From: Arthrobacter sp. 260
GTDB taxonomy: Bacteria > Actinomycetota > Actinomycetes > Actinomycetales > Micrococcaceae
Length of the DNA stretch: 64,000 nt
Reading direction: 5' to 3'
Assembly (NCBI RefSeq): GCF_013116745.1
Contig: NZ_JABFOE010000008.1
Span: 1-64,000, forward strand
The position numbers were made by a program, and so were the translations under genes. Below, one piece after another: positions 53,714 to 62,600 of the stretch; within the stretch, counting starts at the first letter, position 1, and each line of letters starts with the position of its first letter. The notes under the pieces were generated by a model, which was not told the DNA's origin, did not search any database, and saw nothing but the letters and a program-made list of their open reading frames with translations.

Positions 53714-55340
53714 TCGTCAATCGTTCCTCGGTCGCCGCCTTACCCGGCAGCGCATCAATCCGGTGGATCATCCGCCGCAGGTATGCACGCTTCTCCGGGA
53801 TCGCCCACTCCTTCCACGACGCGATCAGAGCCGGGCCGTCCTCGATGGGGAACTCTTCAAGCTCCATCGCGTCGAGACGACGCTGGAGGACATCCACCCG
53901 CCGCTGCGCGTGCTCGATGAGCGACAACAGCACCGTCACCATCCCACCCCGATATTCGCCGATACCCTGCTTCGACAGCAGCGCGTCACGCTCAGCCTTG
54001 GCCTCGTCGAGCTGAGAGAGCACGTCGTTGATGCCGACGTCTGAGCGTGCCGCGCGGCGTCGAGCACGCGCCTGCGCGAGCGCGTCGTCGGTGATCTGAG
54101 AGAAGAACCAGCCCAGCACGAAAGCCTCACCCTTGACCGCATCGATCGTGCACCCTCCCGAGCAGTTCCCCGGACCCCGGAGGCGGTTGGCCTGGCACCG
54201 GTACGCGAACGCCTCTACGTGCTCGCCTGACGCACGTCTGCGGTACTTCTGATGCCCGTACAGCCTCTCCCCGCATTGGCAGTGCAACAGACCGGTCAGG
54301 AGCCACTCATGCGATCCCCACGGTCGCCGCGTCCGCGACGTCTTCGCCTCCTCCAGCAGCCGCCGCACCCGCAACCACGTCGCCCGATCGCACACCGGCT
54401 CCTGACCGATCACCGGCGCGCCCGAGGCGTCACGCGCGATGTAGTCCAGCAGGTCGAGCTTGACCCCACGCTGATGTTCAGGCACCTGGCGCATCCGATA
54501 CCCGATCATCCGGGGTGAGACCAGCGACCGGTAGACCGTCGCCTCATAGACCGGTCCCCCGGTCGCGGTGGTGATCCCGTAGTGCTCACTCCAGTGGCGG
54601 ACAATCTGCACCAGGCTCTTGCCTGCCAACACCATGTCAACCGCAGCCTGCAAGGCCGGATACTCGATCGGGTGTGGTACCAGGCGCACTCCCGAGCGCC
54701 CGAACTCATCTACTACCCGCGGACCGGCCATCCACCCCAGCGGCACCGTGCCACCGTGATGGAATCCCGCCTCCGCAAGATGGCGTTTCGCTGCGAGCTG
54801 CCGCTCACTCATCGAATCGGTCTCAACCTCTGCGAGAAGGGCCTTGATCCCGGTCACCAGCTTCGCCCCGGCGGTCGCGGTATTCAATTCATCCGCGCTG
54901 TCCTGGTGCGAAACCAAGTAAACGCCCGCGCGCTGGCATTCTCCGATCCACTCGATGCACTTGGCCGCGATCCGGTTCGTGCGATCCAGCTTCCAGAACG
55001 CCACCGCCGGCACCTTCCTTGCCTGGATGTCCTGGTTGAGTTGGCGCCATCCCTTGCGGTTCTTCGCCGCGGAAGAACTTGCTGAGTCGTTGTCGATGTA
55101 CTCGCCCAGCACTGTCCAGCCCCCGTCCTGAGCGAGCTTTCGAGTCAGATCGAGTCGCTGGCGCTCTATCGCGTCTGCCTTGTCCTTGTGATACTTCGAC
55201 AGACGTAGGTACAGGTAGATCGGCCGTGTGCCCTCGGCAAGCGTCTCCGGACCCGTCTGAGTAAACGCGGGATAGACCACCGCCCGCGTTGCCCGGCCCG
55301 GCCGCGCGTTCGGTCCCGGCTTCTTCGTGCTGGTGTTCAT
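53697..55340 (-). CDS. Large serine recombinase (integrase of the element)
   Basis: The 547-residue protein has an N-terminal resolvase domain with the nucleophile Ser48 in IYLYLRLSKYHKDKADAIER. A recombinase domain with DNA-contact helices (SERQLAAKRHLAEAGFHHGG), a zinc-ribbon region (GLLHCQCGERLYGHQKYRRR, RCQANRLRGPGNCSGGC) and a C-terminal coiled coil follow. All features of phage-type large serine integrases are present. It lies directly at the comM junction and reads away from it. The strong Shine-Dalgarno AAGGAGGT is inside a 20-base palindrome. Confidence 0.92.
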   Translation of the reverse strand: MNTSTKKPGPNARPGRATRAVVYPAFTQTGPETLAEGTRPIYLYLRLSKYHKDKADAIERQRLDLTRKLAQDGGWTVLGEYIDNDSASSSAAKNRKGWRQLNQDIQARKVPAVAFWKLDRTNRIAAKCIEWIGECQRAGVYLVSHQDSADELNTATAGAKLVTGIKALLAEVETDSMSERQLAAKRHLAEAGFHHGGTVPLGWMAGPRVVDEFGRSGVRLVPHPIEYPALQAAVDMVLAGKSLVQIVRHWSEHYGITTATGGPVYEATVYRSLVSPRMIGYRMRQVPEHQRGVKLDLLDYIARDASGAPVIGQEPVCDRATWLRVRRLLEEAKTSRTRRPWGSHEWLLTGLLHCQCGERLYGHQKYRRRASGEHVEAFAYRCQANRLRGPGNCSGGCTIDAVKGEAFVLGWFFSQITDDALAQARARRRAARSDVGINDVLSQLDEAKAERDALLSKQGIGEYRGGMVTVLLSLIEHAQRRVDVLQRRLDAMELEEFPIEDGPALIASWKEWAIPEKRAYLRRMIHRIDALPGKAATEERLTIIPVG

Positions 55341-55345
55341 CAGTG

Positions 55346-55365
55346 ACCTCCTTCAAGAAGGAGGT
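55346..55365. repeat. 20-base palindrome covering the integrase ribosome-binding site
   Basis: ACCTCCTTC and GAAGGAGGT, separated by two bases, form nine-base arms. On the minus strand this includes the integrase Shine-Dalgarno, five bases before its ATG. The arms are close together for a hairpin, so a protein-binding site is at least as likely. It lies only about 20 bases inside the element end. Confidence 0.55.
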
Positions 55366-55371
55366 GCACTT

Positions 55372-55390
55372 TCCATTGCTGGACTCGTCG
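55372..55390. other. Right attachment junction (attR) in comM
   Basis: Homology to ComM ends at the Glu codon 55384-55386, the last residue of the Walker B motif VLFLDE. From 55383 downwards the sequence encodes SNGKCTSFLKE in the same frame, which is unrelated to ComM and belongs to the element. The crossover core of a serine integrase is normally a few bases, so it should lie within this interval. The partner site was not found in the window. Confidence 0.65.
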
Positions 55391-56322
55391 AGGAAGAGGA
55401 CGCCTCGGTGGGCCCGTGAGGCGGAGCCGGGCCGTGGTATTCCACTGCCCCCGCCGATGATCGCTGCGGTAGACGACGTGTGGTGTGGGCTTTCAAAGGG
55501 GGGCCTGCGCTGTAGACCCTTGCAGGAGAGCACCCTTCCGAGAGAGTGGATGGCTGTCACCTCGATGGCTTCCTCGTCCGTGAGGTCAGGGAGTATCCCG
55601 GGCATGCGCTCGACCAGCATTGTCTTCCCGGCGCCCGGCGGGCCGACCATCATCATGTGGTGGGCACCGGCGGCCGCGATCTCCACGGCGAACCTGGCAG
55701 TGGGTTGTCCGGCGATGTCGGCCATGTCCTTCGGTGCCGCTGGGATACCGCGCGCAGTGGTGCTGGGCGCCGGAACGGGATCGGGTGCGGAGTCCGGGAG
55801 GGTGACCTTGGCTGGGTCCGCACCAAAGGCGATGAAGACTTCGGCCAGGCTGGCGAAGGCCTTCACCGTCGCCTGGGGCACCAGCGCCGCCTCACCCTCG
55901 TTTCCGGCTGCGACCACAAACCGGGTATGTCCGGCTTTCACTCCAGCCATCACCGCGGGCAGCACTCCGCTGACTGGACGGAGTCTGCCGTCAAGTCCCA
56001 CCTCGGCGATGAACACGGTGTCTTCACAGCCGCGCACGTCGCCGGCCGCTGCCAGCGCCGCCATCACGATCGCCAGATCGAAGCTTGAGCCCCGCTTGTG
56101 CAGGGACGCCGGGATGAGGTTCACGGTGATCTTCCGGCGGCTCAGGGGTAGCCCCGCGTTCCGCGCGGCGGCCCTGATCCGCTCCCGGGCCTCGTTCAGT
56201 GACGCGTCCGGCAGCCCCAGGATCACGAAGGCCGGCAGGGTCTGGCCGATGTCGGCTTCCACCTCGACGATGTAGCCGTTCAGGCCCACCAACGACACCG
56301 CATAGGTGCGTCCCAGCGGCAT
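55384..56322 (-). pseudogene. comM: ComM/YifB Mg-chelatase-like AAA+ ATPase, 5' part only
   Basis: The first 313 residues are intact: MPLGRTYAVSLVGLNGYIVE, the N-terminal LonC-like domain, Walker A MVGPPGAGKTMLVERMPG and the segment AIIGGGSGIPRPGSASRAHR up to the Walker B VLFLDE. The normal protein has about 510 residues. The reading frame continues into the element for another 160 unrelated residues. Loss of sensor and C-terminal parts should abolish function, which in other bacteria is branch migration during natural transformation. The start shares one base with the yraN stop (TGATG). Confidence 0.92.
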
Positions 56323-56678
56323 CAGCTCACCGCCCTGAGGTACTCCAGCTGCGGTTCGCCGGTGCCGTCGTCGAGCACCGCCACCGCATCCACCCGGATC
56401 TCCGAGAACCGCAACTTATGGGCTTCAGCCCACAGCGACCCGAGAAGATAAAGCCTCCGAAGCTTGACCGCGCTGATGCCCTCCAACGGGTGGCCAAAGT
56501 TCAGTGAAGACCGGGTCTTCACCTCAACCACCACCAGCACCGAACCCTCGATCGCCACCAGATCAATCTCCCCCAGCGGACACCGCCAGTTGTGGTCCAC
56601 CAACTGCAGACCGGTGCCCTCAAGGTAGGACGCGGCCAGCGCCTCTCCCCTACGTCCCAGACTGTCCTTCGCCAGCAT
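56322..56678 (-). CDS. yraN: YraN/UPF0102 nuclease-fold protein
   Basis: The 118-residue protein starts LAKDSLGRRGEALAASYLEG and continues WRCPLGEIDLVAIEGSVLVV with VEVKTRSSLNFGHPLEGIS, the restriction-endonuclease-like motif set (D, ExK) of the UPF0102 family. It precedes comM in actinobacteria, as here, and shares one base with it. Role poorly known. Confidence 0.92.
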   Translation of the reverse strand: MLAKDSLGRRGEALAASYLEGTGLQLVDHNWRCPLGEIDLVAIEGSVLVVVEVKTRSSLNFGHPLEGISAVKLRRLYLLGSLWAEAHKLRFSEIRVDAVAVLDDGTGEPQLEYLRAVS

Positions 56679-56751
56679 CCCAACACCTCCGCTACCAGCC
56701 TGCTACGCCACCACCGGGGACGTCAGTAAACCCTGGCTATGTGCGAAACGG

Positions 56752-56787
56752 CAGCGGCACCCGCCCTGTGCAGGGCGAGTGCCGCTG
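56752..56787 (-). terminator. 17-bp hairpin terminator after the ArsR-SRPBCC operon
   Basis: CAGCGGCACCCGCCCTG at 56752-56768 pairs with CAGGGCGAGTGCCGCTG at 56771-56787 with one mismatch and a two-base loop. It lies about 50 bases after the SRPBCC gene stop on the minus strand and is followed by CCGTTTCG. It separates this operon from yraN. Confidence 0.6.
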
Positions 56788-56834
56788 GGAGTGCCCCAAC
56801 CGCGGGCAGCGATCAGAACCAATCAGGGGGTGAA

Positions 56835-57341
56835 TCAGCGATCAGCCTCGACCGATGACCGCTCGAGAATCGAGTCGATCTGGCCCATTGCCTCCTTGAT
56901 GCCCTCTTCCATGCCCATCTCGATCATCTTCTCCAGCTGGTCCAGGCTCTCGAAGCTGGACACGGTGGTCATCCGGGTTCGACCGTCCACCGCCTCGAGC
57001 GTCACGACGCCGTGGGTGATTCCCATTTCATCCATCGGGTCGCCGTTCGCGTCAGCGAAGCCGTCGTCGAATTCGAGGTGGGTCGGCGGGTTGATGGCGG
57101 TGAACTGCCACCAGCCGCGGCTCTTGCTGCCGTCGGGGCCGGTCATGTAGTAGGCGGCCTTGCCGCCGGGGACGAAATCGTGGTGGTCGAACGTTGCGGG
57201 ATAGGTGGGCGGCCCCCACCAACGTTCGAGCTGCCGCGGATCCTCCCAGACCTGCCAGAGCCGTTCAACACTCGCATCGAATTCGGCGACGATGGTGAGG
57301 TTGAGCGCCTCGGTGTCCTTGTGTGAACTGATAACTGTCAT
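56835..57341 (-). CDS. SRPBCC (AHSA1-like) domain protein
   Basis: The 168-residue protein has the helix-grip fold typical of activator-of-Hsp90 homologues (NLTIVAEFDASVERLWQVWE, then GGKAAYYMTGPDGSKSRGWW and DGRTRMTTVSSFESLDQLEK). Function is unknown; such proteins bind hydrophobic ligands. It is encoded with an ArsR-type regulator, a widespread pairing. The start overlaps the regulator stop (ATGA). Confidence 0.88.
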   Translation of the reverse strand: MTVISSHKDTEALNLTIVAEFDASVERLWQVWEDPRQLERWWGPPTYPATFDHHDFVPGGKAAYYMTGPDGSKSRGWWQFTAINPPTHLEFDDGFADANGDPMDEMGITHGVVTLEAVDGRTRMTTVSSFESLDQLEKMIEMGMEEGIKEAMGQIDSILERSSVEADR

Positions 57342-57688
57342 GATGGTGATTTCCCTTCTTCCTCAGCCAGGATGTCGGAAATCCGGTCGACGCGTTGCCG
57401 CCAGATCACCTCGTACTCCTCAAGCAGCCGCCGCGCCCTTCTCAATCCGTCGAGATGAACCCGCACAATCTGCTCCCTTCCGCGCTTCTCCTTGGTGACC
57501 AACGAGGCACGTTCCAGAACTGCCACGTGCTTCTGCACCGCGGCGAAACTCATGGCGTAGTGGGCAGCCAACCCGGACACTGAGTAGTCACTGACCAGCG
57601 CCCTGGCGAGAATATCCCGCCGGGTAGCATCGGCGAATGCCTGGAACAGGCGGTCCACCTCGGCGTCGCTTAGCTCATCTACAACCAT
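57338..57688 (-). CDS. ArsR-family regulator (metal site absent)
   Basis: The 116-residue winged-helix protein (VDRLFQAFADATRRDILARA, then HYAMSFAAVQKHVAVLERAS and KRGREQIVRVHLDGLRRARR) is of the kind paired with SRPBCC proteins. The metal-binding cysteines of classical ArsR are absent. It probably regulates its own operon. Confidence 0.88.
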   Translation of the reverse strand: MVVDELSDAEVDRLFQAFADATRRDILARALVSDYSVSGLAAHYAMSFAAVQKHVAVLERASLVTKEKRGREQIVRVHLDGLRRARRLLEEYEVIWRQRVDRISDILAEEEGKSPS

Positions 57689-57739
57689 AAGGTTGTACGT
57701 TAGCGAACACGAGGGTTGCCGTCAAGAGGTCGCGACGGG

Positions 57740-58549
57740 TCAGGCTGGATTTACCGTGAAGGACACGAACATCGCCCGGAGTTGGGAGTATTGCTCGGTG
57801 TCCATCCACTGCCGTGCCTCTTCTTCGGAGGCAGGTCCGGCTTCGTCGAGGGTGCTCGTGAAGATGAAAACGCTGTTGTGCTCCATGAAAACCTTTCCGG
57901 CCATCTGGCTGGACATCCCCTCGAAGGCGGGTTCACCCGTTTGAAGCCGGGCCTGATACAGCCGTCCGCCCTCCTCGTAGTCGGGCAGGGACTCGAAGAC
58001 GAAGTAGACCGGGAGGTCGGATTCGGGTTTGACCTGTGGAAGGAGCTCGGAGTCGAAAACCAGATGATCCGGGCTGGGAATGTCGGCACCGTCGCCCGGG
58101 ACCCCGCCATCGAACCGGGCGATTGGTTGGCCCGAGGCGTCCGAGATGACGTAGGCCGATGCGCTGAGCTCCACCCCGTAGGTGGGCAGATCGAGTGGTT
58201 CGACGGCGGCGGCTACCCACCCGGTCGGAAGCAGGAAGCTGTAGATGCCATCAGGGGTAGTGAAAACCGAGCCAGCCACCTCGTCCGGGACAGCTGTGGG
58301 CTGGACAGGGTCAGGCGACGCCGCAGGGGCGGCTGTCGGGCTGGCCGAGGGTGACGGGGTAGTTGTAGGGCTGGCCGACGGCGTCGGGGTGACGGACGGA
58401 GCGGAAGTTCCCGAAGCCGTTTCGATCGCCGATGGAGTAGACGACACCGAAGGGCTCCCCGTGGATCCTGCGTCGGCGTTCCCCGTGCACGAACTGAGCA
58501 CCAGACAAGCCGCTACCCCGACAACGATGACCCGAGACTTTTTACCCAT
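57740..58549 (-). CDS. Secreted lipoprotein with Ser/Thr/Pro-rich linker
   Basis: The 269-residue protein has a signal peptide and lipobox (CLVLSSCTG). A long Ser/Thr/Pro/Ala linker (residues 27-90) follows, then a globular domain (GIYSFLLPTGWVAAAVEPLD, then GKVFMEHNSVFIFTSTLDEA). No domain is recognised. It lies within the conserved core block and may be lineage-specific. The linker probably spans the cell wall. Confidence 0.75.
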   Translation of the reverse strand: MGKKSRVIVVGVAACLVLSSCTGNADAGSTGSPSVSSTPSAIETASGTSAPSVTPTPSASPTTTPSPSASPTAAPAASPDPVQPTAVPDEVAGSVFTTPDGIYSFLLPTGWVAAAVEPLDLPTYGVELSASAYVISDASGQPIARFDGGVPGDGADIPSPDHLVFDSELLPQVKPESDLPVYFVFESLPDYEEGGRLYQARLQTGEPAFEGMSSQMAGKVFMEHNSVFIFTSTLDEAGPASEEEARQWMDTEQYSQLRAMFVSFTVNPA

Positions 58550-58621
58550 GCTTCAGCTACCCCCAGAGAGACCACATCCGGCGGTCTGCCGAAATTACTG
58601 AGAGCGTACCTCAGGAATGCC

Positions 58622-58948
58622 TCAGTTCCCGAGCGGTCCGTCCTTCGGCAGGGCGATGTCGTCCGACTTGGTCAGTTCCTCGACGTTGACGTCCTTGAAC
58701 GTGATGACCCTGACGTTCTTGACGAACCGTGCCGTACGGTAGACGTCCCACACCCAGGCGTCCTGGAGGGTCAGGTCGAAGTAGATCTCGCCGTCGGCCG
58801 AGCGGGCCTGCAGGTCAACGTGGTTGGCCAGGTAAAACCGGCGTTCGGTCTCCACCACGTAGCTGAACAGCCCGACGACGTCCCGGTACTCGCGGTAGAG
58901 CTGCAGCTCCATGTCGGTTTCGTAGTTTTCAAGATCCTCAGCGCTCAT
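58622..58948 (-). CDS. DUF2469 protein
   Basis: The 108-residue protein begins MSAEDLENYETDMELQLYRE and continues YRDVVGLFSYVVETERRFYL, characteristic of the actinobacterial DUF2469 family found next to rnhB. I chose ATG 58948, which fits the family N-terminus. Function unknown; conservation suggests a housekeeping role. Confidence 0.92.
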   Translation of the reverse strand: MSAEDLENYETDMELQLYREYRDVVGLFSYVVETERRFYLANHVDLQARSADGEIYFDLTLQDAWVWDVYRTARFVKNVRVITFKDVNVEELTKSDDIALPKDGPLGN

Positions 58949-58955
58949 GACCCCA

Positions 58956-59669
58956 TCATCCCCCATTTTCCACGCGGGGAATGTTCATTCCGTCGCCGGT
59001 ACCGAGGCGCCAGGTGGTGCGGTGTAGACCCGTGGGGCCCAGCCCGTCAATTGCGGCGCGGTGACCCGCCGTCGCATAGCCCTTGTTGATGTCCCAGCCG
59101 TACTGCGGATGGTCGGCGGCGTAGGACACCATCATGGCGTCGCGCTCCACCTTCGCCAGAACACTCGCCGCGGCGACGCTGAGGCATGACAGGTCACCTT
59201 TGATCCGCGTGTGGACCGGCACGTCGCAGCCGGCGGCTAGAACGTCGGTCTCGCCGTCGAACAGGGTGGCCTGCTGGCGGGGCGAGAGCCAGTCATGGTT
59301 GCCGTCGAGGATCACCGCGTCGGGCCGGGCGGTGGCGACAACCTGCTCCCAGGCGCGGTTGCCGGCCCGCTGGAGGGCACTCATCAGCCCGACGGCGTCA
59401 ATCTCGGCGGCGCTGGCGTGGCCTACCCCATAGGCGAGAGCCCATTTCTGGATTCTCGGTACCAGCTTGACCCGGTCGGCCGGCGAGAGCAGCTTGCTGT
59501 CCCGCACGCCTCGGAGTCCCTTGATCTCATCAAGGTCAATCAGCACCAGTCCCACGGACACCGGGCCTGCCAGCGCGCCCCTGCCCACCTCGTCGCAACC
59601 GGCAAGGTACCGGTGGCCGGCTTCCCGGAAGGAGCGCTCGTACCGCAGGGTGGGTGCAACAGACTTCAT
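58956..59669 (-). CDS. rnhB: Ribonuclease HII
   Basis: Removes ribonucleotides from DNA. The 237-residue protein has the active-site Asp-Glu in AGCDEVGRGALAGPV, Asp in VILDGNHDWLS and the later Asp in VERDAMMV. It lies between lepB and DUF2469, the typical actinobacterial order. Confidence 0.95.
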   Translation of the reverse strand: MKSVAPTLRYERSFREAGHRYLAGCDEVGRGALAGPVSVGLVLIDLDEIKGLRGVRDSKLLSPADRVKLVPRIQKWALAYGVGHASAAEIDAVGLMSALQRAGNRAWEQVVATARPDAVILDGNHDWLSPRQQATLFDGETDVLAAGCDVPVHTRIKGDLSCLSVAAASVLAKVERDAMMVSYAADHPQYGWDINKGYATAGHRAAIDGLGPTGLHRTTWRLGTGDGMNIPRVENGG

Positions 59670-59674
59670 CGCAG

Positions 59675-60502
59675 TTAGGATGCCGAATCGCTGGCGGCTG
59701 CCGGCTCGGGCACGCCGTCGAAGACATCGGGGTAGTTGCCAAGGAAGCCCATCCGGTCCAGCGGCCAGGCGATGACTGCCGCCTTGCCCTCGACGTCGTC
59801 GACGTCGATGAATCCGGAGTTGGGCTTGTCAGTGTTGGCGCGGGAATCGGCGGAGGCGTTCCGGTGGTCGCCCATTACCCAGATCTTGCCCTCGGGGACC
59901 GTCACGTCGAACTCGGTATCGGATGGGCTGGCTCCCGGGTACAGGTACGGCTCTTCCAGGGGCTCGCCGTTCACTGTGATCCGTCCGTCGTCATCGCAGC
60001 AGACCACCCGGTCACCGGCCATGCCGATGACGCGCTTCACCAGGTGCTGCTGGGTATCATCGGGCAGCAGGCCCACGAAGATCAGTCCGTCCTTGACCCA
60101 GTTGGCGCCGGGTCCCACCCCGGGGGGCGGTGCGGGTAGCCAGCCCTCGGTGTCCTGGAAGACGACAACGTCGCCGCGCTGCAGCTCGAAGGGTGCGGGC
60201 ACCAGTTGGTTGACGAAAATCCGGTCGTCGATCTCCAGGGTGTTCTCCATTGAGCCGGACGGGATGAAGAAAGCCCTGAACAGGAAGGTCTTGATGAGGA
60301 AGGACAGCAGGATCGCAATGCCAACGATGATCAGGATTTCCTTGAGCCACCCGAGCAGGCCACGGTCGCCGTCGTCGCCCTTTTTCTTCGACGAGCCGTC
60401 GCGGCGGGCAGCACGGGCCTCCGAGCGGGGGGCATCCGGGCGGGGCGTGTCCTGACGGGCGTCAGCGTCGTCGTTGGACTTGCCGGGAATGCTCGTTGCC
60501 AT
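59675..60502 (-). CDS. lepB: Signal peptidase I
   Basis: Membrane-bound type I signal peptidase, 275 residues. A disordered charged N-terminus is followed by one helix (WLKEILIIVGIAILLSFLIK). The catalytic Ser is in FIPSGSMENTLEI and the Lys in KRVIGMAGDRVVC, followed by VWVMGDHRNASADSR. It is one of two tandem copies, which differ in sequence. Confidence 0.95.
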   Translation of the reverse strand: MATSIPGKSNDDADARQDTPRPDAPRSEARAARRDGSSKKKGDDGDRGLLGWLKEILIIVGIAILLSFLIKTFLFRAFFIPSGSMENTLEIDDRIFVNQLVPAPFELQRGDVVVFQDTEGWLPAPPPGVGPGANWVKDGLIFVGLLPDDTQQHLVKRVIGMAGDRVVCCDDDGRITVNGEPLEEPYLYPGASPSDTEFDVTVPEGKIWVMGDHRNASADSRANTDKPNSGFIDVDDVEGKAAVIAWPLDRMGFLGNYPDVFDGVPEPAAASDSAS

Positions 60503-60534
60503 CTGCTGGTCATCTACCTAAGGTTGCTAGTCGG

Positions 60535-61212
60535 TCACTGGGTGGTGCGCTCGATGGGGCCGGACCGGGAGGGCGGCCAGATTACCTGGACTGCCCGTCC
60601 GATCACACGGTCTGTTGAGACCAGACCTCCACCCGGAGCTCCCAGGAGAGATCGCGAGTCGAAGGATGCGGAGCGGTGATCACCCATCACCCACAATTTA
60701 CCCTGTGGAACCTCCACCTCGAACTGTTGGTCGCTTGGAGCGTCCGAGGGGAAAACGTAGGGCTCGTCGAGGGGGTTCCCGTTCACTTCCACCTGTCCGT
60801 CCTCGTCGCAGCAGAACACGGTGTCACCGCCGACGCCGAGCACCCGCTTGACGTATACGGTATCGCTACCGGAGATGCCCAGCCAGTGGCCGATCGTTCC
60901 GAGGATTTCGGCCGGACCGCCGCTGCTGATCGGATCGAAGGAGCCCCGGCCATCGAAGACCACCACGTCGCCAACCTGCGGGTCGTCGTCGATCCGGGAG
61001 ACCAGAACCCGGTCGCCTTCCTCGAGTAGCGGCTGCATTGATGCTGAGGGAATGTAGTAGATGTCGGCCACTGTCGCACGGAGCACCGAGGCGACCACTA
61101 CCGCTACGAGAAGGGCGGACAGCACAAAACGCCAGCCCCGAAAGGGCCGGCGTTCTGGTCGTGCTCCCGCAGGCTGCCGGGGAAGATCTGATTCCGGCAT
61201 GGTGCGGTTCAA
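60535..61212 (-). CDS. lepB: Signal peptidase I, second copy
   Basis: The 225-residue paralogue has one membrane helix (GWRFVLSALLVAVVVASVLR), the catalytic Ser in YIPSASMQPLLEEGD and the Lys in KRVLGVGGDTVFC, with MGDHRSASFDSR near the end. The start may be 61212 or the internal ATG at 61200. It follows rplS closely and precedes the other lepB gene. Confidence 0.93.
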   Translation of the reverse strand: MNRTMPESDLPRQPAGARPERRPFRGWRFVLSALLVAVVVASVLRATVADIYYIPSASMQPLLEEGDRVLVSRIDDDPQVGDVVVFDGRGSFDPISSGGPAEILGTIGHWLGISGSDTVYVKRVLGVGGDTVFCCDEDGQVEVNGNPLDEPYVFPSDAPSDQQFEVEVPQGKLWVMGDHRSASFDSRSLLGAPGGGLVSTDRVIGRAVQVIWPPSRSGPIERTTQ

Positions 61213-61221
61213 GAACTGGTG

Positions 61222-61581
61222 TTACTTGGCAGTCTTGGGTTCGCGCTTTTCCTTGATCTTGGCGGCCTTGCCGCGCAGATCGCGCATGTAGTAGAGCTTC
61301 GCGCGGCGGACGTCGCCACGGGAAACAACCTCGATCTTGTCGAGGACTGGGGAGTGAACCGGGAAGGTACGCTCCACGCCAACACCGAAGCTGACCTTAC
61401 GGACGGTGAAGGTTTCGCGAAGGCCATCGCCCTGGCGGCCCACTACGAAGCCCTGGAAGACCTGAACACGGGTGTTCTTGCCTTCAATGATGTTCACGTG
61501 CACCTTGAGGTTGTCACCGGCGCGGAATGCTGGAATGTCGGTCCGCAGTGAGGCGGCGTCGACGGCGTCAAGAATATGCAT
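61222..61581 (-). CDS. rplS: 50S ribosomal protein L19
   Basis: The 119-residue protein ([20 protein letters not shown], then [20 protein letters not shown] and [20 protein letters not shown]) is a standard bL19. The ATG at 61581 follows AGGAG. An upstream in-frame start exists but adds non-family residues. A gap of about 200 bases separates it from trmD, so it probably has its own promoter. Confidence 0.97.
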   Translation of the reverse strand: MHILDAVDAASLRTDIPAFRAGDNLKVHVNIIEGKNTRVQVFQGFVVGRQGDGLRETFTVRKVSFGVGVERTFPVHSPVLDKIEVVSRGDVRRAKLYYMRDLRGKAAKIKEKREPKTAK

Positions 61582-61778
61582 TGATATTGCTCCTGGTGAA
61601 CGCCACAGGTCATTCACGTTGGTCACAGCGGTCAAGGCCTAGGCAAAGTCCGCCGGAAATTTAGGAGACCGGCAGAACCATAGGTGGCCCGCCGGCGTGT
61701 CAGCCTGTTGGTAGTTCTCCCCCTGTGGCAGGGAACAACCCAGTAGACACAAAGTTCAATTATGCCACACTGATGGAC

Positions 61779-62600
61779 TCAGTCGGTCACCGGCGACGGG
61801 CCGCCGTGCGCGCGCCCCGTCGAGCATCTGAGGACACCGTCGATGACGACGTACCCCAGGTCGGCCAGTACCGCCAGGTCTGCCTTGCTGAGCGCTTCCG
61901 TCGGCAACCCCTCGAGCAGGTCAGGACGGCGTTGGGCCGTGCGACGGAACTGCTCGTCTCTCCGGAACTGGGCGATCCGTGCATGGTTGCCGCTGAGCAA
62001 AACGTCGGGAATACCGCGGCCGCGCCAGTCGGAGGGCTTGGTGTAGACGGGGTACTCCAGCAGTCCGTCAGAGTGGGACTCCTCGATGAGCGACTCGGGA
62101 TTTCCGACGACGCCCGGTAAGAGCCGGCCGACGGCCTCCACCATCGCCAACACCGCCACTTCACCACCATTGAGGACGTAGTCCCCCAGGCTGACCGGGC
62201 GGACATCAAAGTGGTCGCTGGCCCACTCAAGTACCCGCTCGTCGATTCCCTCGTACCTGCCGCAGGCGAAGGCCAGGTGCGGCTCCTCAGCGAGGTCATG
62301 GGCCATCCGCTGAGTGAACACCTCGCCCGCTGGGGACGGAACGATGAGCACCGGGCGGGTCTCCGCTGGCGAGGCGTCAACGATGGACTGCAGCGCCAGC
62401 GCCCACGGTTCAGGCTTCATCACCATCCCGGCTCCCCCGCCGTACGGGGTGTCATCGACCGTCCGGTGGCGGTCGGTGGTGAAGCTGCGCAGATCGTGGA
62501 CCCTCAGGTCCAGCAACCCATCCTGCCGTGCCTTCCCGATCAGGGACAGGTCAAGGGCTGCCAGGTATTCGGGAAAGATACTGACGACGTCGATGCGCAC
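61779..62600 (-). CDS. trmD: tRNA (guanine-37-N1)-methyltransferase
   Basis: Methylates G37 of tRNAs with SAM. The 273-residue protein has the trefoil-knot SAM-binding region ([35 protein letters not shown]) and the C-terminal domain with [20 protein letters not shown]. It directly follows rimM with no gap, as usual. Confidence 0.97.
   Translation of the reverse strand: MRIDVVSIFPEYLAALDLSLIGKARQDGLLDLRVHDLRSFTTDRHRTVDDTPYGGGAGMVMKPEPWALALQSIVDASPAETRPVLIVPSPAGEVFTQRMAHDLAEEPHLAFACGRYEGIDERVLEWASDHFDVRPVSLGDYVLNGGEVAVLAMVEAVGRLLPGVVGNPESLIEESHSDGLLEYPVYTKPSDWRGRGIPDVLLSGNHARIAQFRRDEQFRRTAQRRPDLLEGLPTEALSKADLAVLADLGYVVIDGVLRCSTGRAHGGPSPVTD

Larger units (their letters stand above)
32778..55372. 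mobile_element. Integrative and conjugative element (left end uncertain)
   Basis: The right end is defined by the junction in comM next to a large serine integrase. The element carries an actinobacterial type IV transfer set (TrbL-like, SCO6880-type, VirB4, VirD4, DUF6112, M23), plus ArdC, primase-polymerase, ParB and SSB. The XRE/ImmA module with its operator array faces the transfer operon and is very likely part of it. The left end is not seen: the 3' half of comM does not occur anywhere in the window, so the true left attachment site may lie beyond base 1 or may have been deleted. Confidence 0.75.

Noticed and set aside
59675-61212. Two adjacent lepB genes considered as an unusual duplication
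   Set aside because: Tandem signal peptidase genes between rplS and rnhB are common in Arthrobacter-like genomes and the copies are diverged.
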